A DNA stretch of 7,725 nt from an uncultured Chthoniobacterales bacterium (GCA_955652155.1 CATPAT010000117.1:1-7725); one strand, 5' to 3'. Positions 1 through 6,970 are shown, counted from the stretch's first letter. Notes: generated from the sequence alone by a model not told the origin. Translations and numbers: made by a program.

Positions 1-1455
<1,455 letters not shown>

Positions 1456-1480
1456 AAAACCAAAACAATAAATGAATTAC

Positions 1481-1517
1481 AACAGCCGGGTCAGAAATGG
1501 CCCGGCTGTTTTGCTTT
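1481..1517 (+). terminator. Rho-independent terminator of groEL
   Basis: A perfect 10-bp stem, AACAGCCGGG (1481-1490) with CCCGGCTGTT (1501-1510), closes a 10-nt loop and runs into TTTTGCTTT. It starts 25 nt after the groEL stop. An in-frame ATG at 1497, an alternative start for the downstream protease, lies inside this hairpin and is therefore an unlikely start. The right arm and T-tract recur almost unchanged after the protease gene. Confidence 0.9.
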
Positions 1518-1529
1518 GCGGTCAAAACG

Positions 1530-2417
1530 ATGGATCTACTCGAAGCGTTTTTCCGATTATTTCGCCGAAGTTTACAAAGGCGGCCACGCATCCAGTTAGG
1601 CAACGTGCCTCGGCATTTATTTGACGAAGCAACCCGAATCGTTGCCGACTACAGCGTATCGCTCATTTATCACGACAAACTTATTGGATCAGGAACGCTG
1701 GTCTCAATTGATCAACGCACGGGCATTCTGACCGCGCATCATGTGGCTTCGCTAATTAACTTCCGCGACGCATCGGAATCGCTGGGTCTTTGCATAGCCG
1801 AGTTCCCTCATAATTTTCAGATACCAACGTCGTTTTTGACCCACTGGCCAATCGGTGTTCCAAAGCGCACCGCTTACGGCCCAGATCTTAGCTTTATTGA
1901 AATCCCCGATTGTCCGCAACGAAGCCAGATTACTGCGAAGAAATCATTTTATTCGCTGACCGCGAACGCAGAGAAGAAAGTCAAAGAAGCCCGATTAAAT
2001 TCGGGATTTTGGTTAGTGGCTGGCTGCCCGGATGAGCTCGTGCATGACAATCAACCAACGAATGATTTTTCCCAAGTCATCGCGGTCCCCGGAATCGGCG
2101 CCTGCAGCGGTGTGGAGCAGCGAATAAGAAGGCCCCGTTTTGACCGTATAGAAGTTGGCGTTGACTATTCGGGACAATCAGATTCCCCGATCTACAACTT
2201 TGGCGGAGTAAGCGGCGGCGGCGTTTGGCGCTTCGATTTAATTGCGGATACGCCTGATTTGCTGGAGACGATCAGGCTTGGCAAACCGTATCTGTGCGGA
2301 GTTGCTTTCTGGCAGTCAGGAATCCAAAAAAATCGGCGCCGGTTACGGGCGCATGCGCACAGATCGATTTACATTACTGCCGTCGCTCGGGTGAGAAAAG
2401 CGTCTTTAAAAGCGTAA
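1530..2417 (+). CDS. Trypsin-like (chymotrypsin-fold) serine protease, cytoplasmic, candidate effector
   Basis: A 295-aa protein with a readable trypsin-like triad: His71 in GILTAHHV (residues 65-72), after GSGTLVSID; Asp119 in GPDLSFIEI; and Ser228 in FGGVSGGG, where the usual GDSGG is GVSGG. Spacing and order (H-D-S over ~160 residues) fit a single peptidase domain filling most of the protein. The first 20 residues are an Arg-rich amphipathic stretch, not a cleavable signal peptide. No transmembrane or PDZ segment is visible, so DegP/HtrA-type periplasmic quality control is unlikely and a cytoplasmic location is inferred. I chose ATG 1530 over ATG 1497 because the latter is in the groEL terminator; no clear ribosome-binding site precedes either. 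Base composition is lower in GC than groEL or gdhA. It converges on a reverse transcriptase. Trypsin-like domains are known effectors in some bacterial conflict systems; that role here is inference. Confidence 0.85.
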   Translation: MDLLEAFFRLFRRSLQRRPRIQLGNVPRHLFDEATRIVADYSVSLIYHDKLIGSGTLVSIDQRTGILTAHHVASLINFRDASESLGLCIAEFPHNFQIPTSFLTHWPIGVPKRTAYGPDLSFIEIPDCPQRSQITAKKSFYSLTANAEKKVKEARLNSGFWLVAGCPDELVHDNQPTNDFSQVIAVPGIGACSGVEQRIRRPRFDRIEVGVDYSGQSDSPIYNFGGVSGGGVWRFDLIADTPDLLETIRLGKPYLCGVAFWQSGIQKNRRRLRAHAHRSIYITAVARVRKASLKA

Positions 2418-2418
2418 C

Positions 2419-2455
2419 AAACAGCCCAGCTCGCAAGGGCTCGGCTGTTTTGCTT
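2419..2455 (+). terminator. Rho-independent terminator of the protease gene, possibly bidirectional
   Basis: Beginning 2 nt after the protease stop, AAACAGCC (2419-2426) pairs with GGCTGTTT (2443-2450). After one C-C mismatch, AGCTC (2428-2432) pairs with GGGCT (2437-2441) including one T-G wobble, leaving a GCAA tetraloop (2433-2436). TTTTGCTT follows. The left side is A-rich, so the reverse strand also ends in a T-rich run, and the hairpin may also stop transcripts of the convergent reverse transcriptase, which ends at 2476. It shares the 14-mer CGGCTGTTTTGCTT with the groEL terminator. Confidence 0.82.
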
Positions 2456-2475
2456 CAGTGCGCCGCAAATGCGTT

Positions 2476-4059
2476 TCAAGCTCCGTACCCGCTAACAACT
2501 TCTTTTTCTTTCACGTCTTCTTTCTCAGCCTCAATTTCACTCGTCTCGTAGAAGTTAACATCTCGTTGCCGGAGAAACTCGAAGACCGGGTCGGCTCCGA
2601 TGTAATCTGTCCCTCCGGGCGGCGTAATCCATCCTTTCGCCAACGCTTCGTACGCCACTAACCAATGTGGTCCCCGCAGAGCTCCGTGGAAAAGAAGTCG
2701 CGTGACCGCGGTTGCACGTGGCTTGATCGCCGTGAGATTTTGATCACATGCGTGCAGTAACAACAGTGTGCAGCAATCATCTGACATTTTGGTGACTTGA
2801 TTGACGGCCGCTTTCGAAATCGTAAGGTCAAAAACGAGCGCCGCCCACAAACTCCATGCGACTTCGCTGGTGTGATTCAGTGGCGCTGATTTTTGAATCA
2901 TCGTGTGGGTGACGACGCCAATACTGCTTCGGTCTGTCGTCGGATGCGTACCATGCAGAAGGCGAAGTTGGTCGATGGCCATTGGCCAAACTCCGGGCTC
3001 GTATGTGACAGCTTGCAATATCAATGCCTGCATCAACGCAGCATTTGCGGTTTTTACGGTGGATGGCGATAACCGCGAAACCGCGTAACGCAGGATGGCG
3101 ATGTCCGGAAATTTTCGTTGCAGATCGAAAGCTCGTGTGAAGAACTGCAGTAAGTCGGACCGCTCCGAGGGATATTTTGTTCGAAAGTGAAATTTACGCA
3201 GTTCTTGGATGCCGGGATTGTCCAACTCTCGTGGTAACTCGTAGATCGCCGTTTTGTCTGGATTCAGTTCCAATTCAAACTCTGACAGTGCATCTTCAAG
3301 TAACGTGAGCGCGCGCTCCGCTTGCGAGCGCTCGCTGAAAGTAAGTTCGTAATCGTCAGCGTACCTAAATCCATGGAGAATTTTTCGGGCCTTCAATTTG
3401 CCATCTACTCGCGTCAGCAAAATTTCTGATATGAGCATAGATGCCACAGGCCCAATAGGGATGCCCCGGGTTTGACCGCTTTGACATGCCTGAACCAACG
3501 CATCCAGCATCGAACCAACAGAGGGTCGTCGCCGTCGTGTTCGGAGCCTGCGCTTAGCTTGGGCTTTGGACGTTATCGCCCACTCGATAGTGTGCGTGTA
3601 GATCGAGGGATAGAAGCGACTTACATCCGCTGCGAGAAGAAAATGTTCTGCTACGCGACGCATTGCACGATGGTGAGATATTGCTTCGATACGATTCTCT
3701 CGTTTTAGCCAACCACCGGCAGTGCGGACGACTTTTCCCAGCGACAGGTGGGAATCTGCTGCTTTTCGCAACAGAAGGGCTTGGTTATCAACGATAAATT
3801 TGGCCAATCGAAAGTACGGCAACGGATTTAAAATCGCCAGGCGGCGACGCAGGGAGCCCGGTCGTGACAAGCTGTAAGGTACGTAGTCACACCATTCGTT
3901 TTTCGCTTTTGTAAAGTCCGCGGGTAGCTGAGCTTGAGCCGTCGACTCCATTACCGTCGCGAACGATTCTGTTTTAAATGGAGGAGGAAGCTCTGGTGGA
4001 AAATATCCTCGAGCTAATATTCCTGATATCGTAAGTCGGGGAACTCTGGGGGCACGCAT
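2476..4059 (-). CDS. Reverse transcriptase of the Abi/UG (defence-associated) type
   Basis: A 527-aa RNA-directed DNA polymerase. Fingers and palm occupy about residues 15-275: an N-terminal GYFPPELPPPF segment (18-28), motif A LLAADVSRFYPSIY with catalytic Asp145, motif B RGIPIGPVASMLISEILL (198-215), motif C YADD (233-236, Asp235/Asp236), and motif D LELNPDKTAI (263-272). All three catalytic aspartates are intact. An Arg/Lys-rich insert (169-178) sits between A and B and could touch nucleic acid. Residues ~285-505 have no RT signature and look mostly helical; the tail (505-520) is highly charged. I see no group II intron maturase or HNH domain and no retron VTG motif. That, with the helical C-terminal part, points to the Abi/UG antiviral RTs, though I cannot assign a subgroup. 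ATG 4059 is the first start after an in-frame stop upstream; no clear ribosome-binding site. A repeat-bearing non-coding region lies directly upstream. Known relatives make DNA, sometimes protein-primed or templated by an adjacent RNA. Confidence 0.92.
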   Translation of the reverse strand: MRAPRVPRLTISGILARGYFPPELPPPFKTESFATVMESTAQAQLPADFTKAKNEWCDYVPYSLSRPGSLRRRLAILNPLPYFRLAKFIVDNQALLLRKAADSHLSLGKVVRTAGGWLKRENRIEAISHHRAMRRVAEHFLLAADVSRFYPSIYTHTIEWAITSKAQAKRRLRTRRRRPSVGSMLDALVQACQSGQTRGIPIGPVASMLISEILLTRVDGKLKARKILHGFRYADDYELTFSERSQAERALTLLEDALSEFELELNPDKTAIYELPRELDNPGIQELRKFHFRTKYPSERSDLLQFFTRAFDLQRKFPDIAILRYAVSRLSPSTVKTANAALMQALILQAVTYEPGVWPMAIDQLRLLHGTHPTTDRSSIGVVTHTMIQKSAPLNHTSEVAWSLWAALVFDLTISKAAVNQVTKMSDDCCTLLLLHACDQNLTAIKPRATAVTRLLFHGALRGPHWLVAYEALAKGWITPPGGTDYIGADPVFEFLRQRDVNFYETSEIEAEKEDVKEKEVVSGYGA

Positions 4060-4101
4060 CTTTGACGATCCAGATCTGTGTTACTGGAATTATTCTGGCA
4101 T

Positions 4102-4135
4102 GTCTCGCCGGATCCGCCAATCGCAGTGGGAAAAT
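4102..4135. repeat. Hairpin repeat, copy 1 (RT-proximal)
   Basis: GTCTCGCCGGATCCGCCAA (4102-4120) matches copy 2 at 18 of 19 positions, and the weaker similarity continues for about 15 bases (GTGGGAAAATC against GCAGGGAAGTC). With the preceding TCTGG (4094-4098) it can form a 5-bp hairpin with CCGGA (4108-4112), including one wobble. The two copies are 129 bp apart. Confidence 0.75.
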
Positions 4136-4221
4136 CTGGTTGAAGTGTCGCGTGACGAGATTCCCGTAAGCTGATTGTTGAACGAACGCTGCGCTTTAGT
4201 TGAGAGGTTCGATCCCGCTAG

Positions 4222-4264
4222 TCCGGAATAGTCTCGCCGGACCCGCCAATTTCGGCAGGGAAGT
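4222..4264. repeat. Hairpin repeat, copy 2 (RT-distal)
   Basis: GTCTCGCCGGACCCGCCAA (4231-4249) is the second copy of the repeat at 4102. Two stem-loops are readable: TCCGG with CCGGA around a 10-nt loop, and CCCGCC with GGCaGGG around AATTTC (one bulged A). Paired arms within each copy suggest a REP-like palindromic unit or RNA hairpins, not a protein-binding direct repeat. Confidence 0.75.
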
Positions 4265-4306
4265 CGTTGCAAAAGTGACCAGTAACAGGCAACGAGCAAG
4301 CAGGCG

Positions 4307-4774
4307 TTAACTTTTCTTCGGCTTGCTTGCCATCTGAAGCATCATCTGCTTGCTGGAGGCCGGATAGGTGGCGGGTTGAACGACTTCTTTGTCACCCGAC
4401 TCCGTCGACACCGTTATCCGAAAAATCATTTTGGTCGTTCGATTGTCGAACATCCACGGCGTTTTTTCCGGAGTGACAGGCGTAATTGCTGAGTGTCCAC
4501 TCCAACGATTCTTTTCAATCTTCGGTTCTTTGTCGTCGACCAGAACGATTGGTTGCTTTTCGGTGATGTCCTCGACTGTGACGTGCGTAATCTGAGCAGG
4601 TTTCTTGGTCGCGAAACCGAAGATGTATTTCAGTTGTAGACCGCTAGCCGATCGGTTCACTACGAATCCGGCAAGCTCCATTTTGAACAGATCGTTTTCT
4701 CTCGGGCGCGGTTGGCTGCCAAAGCAAAGCCCGCACATTACCAACATCGCGATCGTGGAAAGGGAGAATTTCAT
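4307..4774 (-). CDS. Small secreted protein of unknown function
   Basis: A 155-aa protein with an N-terminal signal peptide: MKF, a hydrophobic core (LSTIAMLVMCGLCFG, residues 4-19), then a polar mature part starting near SQPRPREND. Cysteines at 14 and 17 do not fit a lipobox because position -1 is Met or Leu, so signal peptidase I export is more likely than lipidation. The mature region alternates short hydrophobic and charged stretches (FVVNRSASGLQLKYIFGF, HVTVEDI, PIVLVDD, KMIFRITVST), as in a beta-rich fold, and ends in a Lys-rich tail. I do not recognise the family. I chose ATG 4774 over the ATG at 4810 because it puts the signal peptide at the N terminus; neither has a clear ribosome-binding site. 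It reads toward the RT, 247 nt away, and diverges from gdhA. It could be an unrelated envelope protein or lie on the same transcript as the RT. Confidence 0.7.
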   Translation of the reverse strand: MKFSLSTIAMLVMCGLCFGSQPRPRENDLFKMELAGFVVNRSASGLQLKYIFGFATKKPAQITHVTVEDITEKQPIVLVDDKEPKIEKNRWSGHSAITPVTPEKTPWMFDNRTTKMIFRITVSTESGDKEVVQPATYPASSKQMMLQMASKPKKS

Positions 4775-4875
4775 GACCAAGTTCTTACCGGTTTCCCGCC
4801 ATGGGCTCAATCGAGAATCAAGGCCGCTCTCCTTCGTGGTGCACTCAGAACCACATTTGTTGAGGAAGCGACTTT

Positions 4876-4908
4876 CTGCCCGCCTTCGCCAAGGCCACGG
4901 CGCGGCAG
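4876..4908. repeat. REP-like palindrome in the gap between divergent genes
   Basis: CTGCC-CGCC (4876-4884) pairs with GGCG-c-GGCAG (4899-4908) as a 9-bp stem with one bulged C. A nested alternative hairpin, GCCTT-CGCC-AAGGC, sits at 4882-4895. It lies between the starts of the secreted-protein gene and gdhA, with no T-tract after either strand, so it is not a terminator. From memory, CGCCTTCGCC-AAGGC palindromes recur between genes in PVC-group genomes; I cannot verify that here. Confidence 0.55.
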
Positions 4909-4950
4909 GCCAGCTTGTTCCTCTTGTTTCGTGTAAAGATACGGCTAAGT

Positions 4951-4970
4951 TTCGCGTCCATTCGCGTCAT
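4951..4970 (+). repeat. Tandem TTCGCGTC pair in the gdhA leader
   Basis: TTCGCGTCCA and TTCGCGTCAT are two tandem 10-base units sharing eight bases. The second runs straight into the gdhA start codon, occupying the place where a Shine-Dalgarno sequence would be. gdhA therefore has no GGAGG-type site. It may be a dispersed intergenic repeat or a short regulatory site. Confidence 0.5.
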
Positions 4971-6330
4971 GGAAAATTACGTTTCGAATTTGATGGCCGA
5001 GGTGAAGGCCAAGAACCCGAACGAGGTCGAGTTTCACCAGGCGGTGCAGGAAGTGGTCGAGTCGCTCACCCTGGTGATGGATCGAAATCCGCGCTACCGG
5101 AAAGCGAAAGTCCTCGAACGAATCATTGAACCGGAACGCGTGATCATGTTCCGGGTCCCGTGGCAGGACGACAATGGCGAGATCCATGTAAACCGCGGCT
5201 TCCGCATCCAGATGAACAGCGCGATCGGCCCGTACAAAGGCGGGCTGCGATTTCATCCCACGGTCAATCTCGGCATTCTAAAATTCCTTGCGTTCGAGCA
5301 GGTCTTCAAAAACGCGCTTACCACGCTGCCGATGGGCGGCGGCAAAGGCGGTTCCGATTTCGATCCCCACGGAAAAAGCGACGCCGAGGTGACGCGGTTC
5401 TGTCAGGCGTTCATGTGCGAATTGTTCCGGCACATCGGTCCCGACACAGACGTGCCGGCGGGCGACATCGGCGTCGGCGCACGCGAGATCGGATTTTTGT
5501 TCGGAATGTATAAGCGGCTGAAAAATGAATTCACCGGCGTGATGACCGGCAAAGGATTGACCTGGGGCGGGTCAGTCATTCGTCCGGAGGCGACCGGCTA
5601 CGGTGCTGTTTATTTTGCGGAAGAAATGCTCAAGACGCGAAAGGAAGATCTCAAGGGCAAGACCGCGCTGGTCTCGGGCAGCGGCAACGTGTCGCAATAC
5701 ACCATCGAGAAATTGATCACGCTCGGGGCGAAGCCGATCACGGTGTCCGATTCCACGGGCTACATTCTTGATGAGGAAGGAATCAGCCGCGAGAAACTCA
5801 GTTTCGTGATGGACCTGAAGAACGTGCGGCGCGGCCGCATTTCCGAGTACGCGGACAAATTCAAAGGCGCGGTGTTCACGCCGGTGAACCCGAAGCTCGA
5901 CCACAATCCGCTTTGGGATCACAAGGCCGAGTGCGCGTTCCCGAGCGCGACCCAGAACGAGATCAACGGAAAAGACGCCGCGAATCTTTTGAAGAACGGC
6001 GTCTACGTCGTCTGCGAAGGAGCGAACATGCCGACGAACATCGACGGCGTGAACCAATTCCTCGATGCCAAGATTCTTTTCGGGCCGGGCAAAGCCGCGA
6101 ACGCCGGCGGAGTCGCGACTTCAGGATTGGAGATGGCGCAGAACAGTATGCGGATCCGATGGACCCGCGAAGAAGTCGATGCCCGCCTGTTCAACATCAT
6201 GAAAACGATCCACGAAGTTTGCGCCCGGACGGCCGAGAAATACGGCACGCCCGGCAATTACGTGAACGGCGCGAACATCGCCGGCTTCGTCAAAGTGGCC
6301 GACGCGATGATGGATCAGGGCTTAGTCTGA
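4969..6330 (+). CDS. gdhA: NADP-type glutamate dehydrogenase, hexameric
   Basis: Catalyses reductive amination of 2-oxoglutarate with ammonium to L-glutamate in the cytoplasm, usually with NADPH in this subfamily. From ATG 4969 it is 453 aa, close to the 447 aa of E. coli GdhA, and aligns throughout by recall. Substrate-binding residues: Lys90 in IGPYKGGLRFHP, Lys114 in FKNALTTLPMGGGKGG, catalytic Lys126 in GGGKGGSDFDP, and Asp166 in VPAGDIGVG. The Rossmann domain begins near 230 with SGSGNVSQY (236-244); the strand end VSDSTG resembles the NADP-type ASDSSG of the E. coli enzyme. The C-terminal signatures CEGANMPT, PGKAANAGGVATSGLEMAQN and VNGANIAGFVKVADAM are intact. An in-frame TTG at 4915 would add 18 residues, but the family N terminus favours 4969. 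No Shine-Dalgarno site is visible. Likely first gene of a run with the DUF5069 gene. Confidence 0.97.
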   Translation: MENYVSNLMAEVKAKNPNEVEFHQAVQEVVESLTLVMDRNPRYRKAKVLERIIEPERVIMFRVPWQDDNGEIHVNRGFRIQMNSAIGPYKGGLRFHPTVNLGILKFLAFEQVFKNALTTLPMGGGKGGSDFDPHGKSDAEVTRFCQAFMCELFRHIGPDTDVPAGDIGVGAREIGFLFGMYKRLKNEFTGVMTGKGLTWGGSVIRPEATGYGAVYFAEEMLKTRKEDLKGKTALVSGSGNVSQYTIEKLITLGAKPITVSDSTGYILDEEGISREKLSFVMDLKNVRRGRISEYADKFKGAVFTPVNPKLDHNPLWDHKAECAFPSATQNEINGKDAANLLKNGVYVVCEGANMPTNIDGVNQFLDAKILFGPGKAANAGGVATSGLEMAQNSMRIRWTREEVDARLFNIMKTIHEVCARTAEKYGTPGNYVNGANIAGFVKVADAMMDQGLV

Positions 6331-6332
6331 AG

Positions 6333-6364
6333 AAGTTGAGAGGTTGAGAAGTTGAGGAGTTGAG
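6333..6364 (+). repeat. Perfect-period 8-bp tandem repeat, four units
   Basis: The unit RRGTTGAG occurs four times with exact 8-bp spacing (GTTGAG at 6335, 6343, 6351 and 6359); only the two leading purines vary. It starts 3 nt after the gdhA stop and fills most of the 53-nt gap to the next start. It looks like a variable-number repeat. It may separate the two genes or change their spacing; the sequence alone does not show a function. Confidence 0.85.
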
Positions 6365-6383
6365 CGGAAGGCGAAGCGAAAGC

Positions 6384-6809
6384 ATGACGACGTATCCGAA
6401 GAGCCCGAAAGAGATGACGAAGGGGATGATGTATTTCCCGCGGATGCTGGACAAGATCCGGCTCCACCAATGCGGCGACTTGCATGAAGATTATCACCAA
6501 AATTTCGGAGCACCACAGACCGCGGACAGCGCCTGCTGCAATTTCCTGCGGGTGCATCATCGTGACCTTTGCAAGCGGGTAGCAGAAGGCGGAACCGACG
6601 AGGAGATCATGGAATGGTGTTTCGAAAAAGGTCGCCGGCCAAACCAAGGCGACTTGTTTGTTTGGAATGGGTTTGTTTCCAAGCTCGGCTGGCGCGATTC
6701 AGTGACCCCGCGATTGGAAGAACGAAAACGTGAGTTTGGAATCGCTGATCGCACGGACATTGTGACGATCCCGGACCTGATCGATTTCGACGAAGGCCGG
6801 CTCAAATAG
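6384..6809 (+). CDS. DUF5069 family protein
   Basis: A 141-aa soluble protein matching, by recall, the DUF5069 family of unknown function. Recognised segments are the N terminus TTYPKSPKEM...MMYFPRMLDKIRLH, then LHEDYHQNFG, CCNFLRV, the central EGGTDEEIMEWCFEKGRRP, WNGFVSKLGWRD, and the C-terminal RTDIVTIPDLIDFDEGR. The length fits a complete family member. The conserved GRRP, WNGF and DEGR patches probably mark a shared surface or active site, but no reaction is established to my knowledge. There is no signal peptide or membrane segment. I chose ATG 6384 (MTTYPKSP) over an in-frame TTG at 6360 that lies inside the tandem repeat. GGAAGG at 6365-6370 is somewhat far for a ribosome-binding site. 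It sits 53 nt behind gdhA on the same strand, so co-transcription is plausible. Confidence 0.88.
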   Translation: MTTYPKSPKEMTKGMMYFPRMLDKIRLHQCGDLHEDYHQNFGAPQTADSACCNFLRVHHRDLCKRVAEGGTDEEIMEWCFEKGRRPNQGDLFVWNGFVSKLGWRDSVTPRLEERKREFGIADRTDIVTIPDLIDFDEGRLK

Positions 6810-6820
6810 CGCGGAGCTAC

Positions 6821-6885
6821 GAGCAAGGAGTGGGGAAATTCTTATCAGCATTGTTCTGTGCCTCGTGGCTAGCACCTCCTTGCTC
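6821..6885 (+). repeat. Inverted repeat, 10-bp arms, in the DUF5069-lipoprotein gap
   Basis: GAGCAAGGAG (6821-6830) and CTCCTTGCTC (6876-6885) are perfectly complementary and separated by 45 nt. It begins 11 nt after the DUF5069 stop. There is no T-tract after the right arm, so intrinsic termination is not supported. It could be a long stem in the transcript or a degenerate mobile-repeat end. Confidence 0.6.
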
Positions 6886-6931
6886 CTGGCTGTAGGCCGG
6901 CGATGCGGTGGCGGTTGGGTAATTCCGGAAT

Positions 6932-6956
6932 GGCAGACAAAGTCTGCCTTCGGCAG
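6932..6956 (+). other. Overlapping, mutually exclusive hairpins ahead of the lipoprotein gene
   Basis: GTCTGCC (6942-6948) can pair with GGCAGAC (6932-6938) as a 7-bp stem with an AAA loop. Alternatively its CTGCC part (6944-6948) can pair with GGCAG (6952-6956) around TTC. Both cannot form at once. The palindrome ATTCCGGAAT (6922-6931) abuts the left arm. The element ends 14 nt before the lipoprotein start codon. A dispersed palindromic repeat is as likely as a regulatory switch. Confidence 0.45.
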
Positions 6957-6970
6957 CGTCTTATCCGTGA

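Larger units (their letters stand above)
4079..4287 (-). ncRNA. Candidate structured non-coding RNA upstream of the RT
   Basis: The 247-nt gap before the RT contains a 9-bp perfect inverted repeat, TGTTACTGG (4079-4087) with CCAGTAACA (4279-4287), enclosing two copies of a hairpin-rich repeat. Read on the RT strand, the closed element would start 19 nt after the secreted-protein stop and end 19 nt before the RT start codon. Inner pairings include TCCGG/CCGGA (4222-4226/4237-4241), CCCGCC with GGCaGGG (4242-4247/4254-4260), and GGGA(AA)ATCT with AGATTCCC (4128-4137/4158-4165). By a rough estimate a 9-bp inverted repeat in a gap this size has about a 0.1 chance of arising at random, so the closure is suggestive only. 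The strand is assumed from the RT; one hairpin of the 4091-4120 copy (TCTGG/CCGGA) is better on the plus strand because it uses a T-G wobble. An untranscribed REP-type repeat pair is the main alternative. Confidence 0.35.

Noticed and set aside
1497..1529. Upstream ATG extending the protease by 11 residues
   Set aside because: This ATG is in the loop of the groEL terminator, so transcripts starting after the terminator would lack it.
1530..2417. DegP/HtrA-type protease partnering with GroEL in protein quality control
   Set aside because: There is no signal peptide and no PDZ domain, and a strong terminator separates it from groEL.
2476..4059. Group II intron maturase or diversity-generating retroelement RT
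   Set aside because: There is no maturase or HNH domain, no domain V-type intron structure was recognised beside it, and no template/variable repeat pair or target gene is visible.
4102..4264. CRISPR array
   Set aside because: There are only two imperfect copies 129 bp apart with no regular spacers and no cas genes.
2476..4287. Retron with msr-msd in the gap
   Set aside because: The RT lacks the retron VTG motif as far as I can read it and has a long helical C-terminal region. The upstream inverted repeat is retron-like in layout only.
4090..4299. 69-aa open frame on the minus strand covering the candidate RNA region
   Set aside because: Its two similar segments (NWRVRRDYS and DWRIRRDM) arise only because the hairpin repeats are 129 bp apart, a multiple of three. 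It has no other protein-like feature, and hairpin structure explains the sequence better.
4605..5129. 174-aa plus-strand open frame across the divergent gap
   Set aside because: It overlaps the secreted-protein gene antisense and gdhA in another frame, and its translation is Arg/Gly/Ser-rich, typical of a shadow frame in GC-rich DNA.
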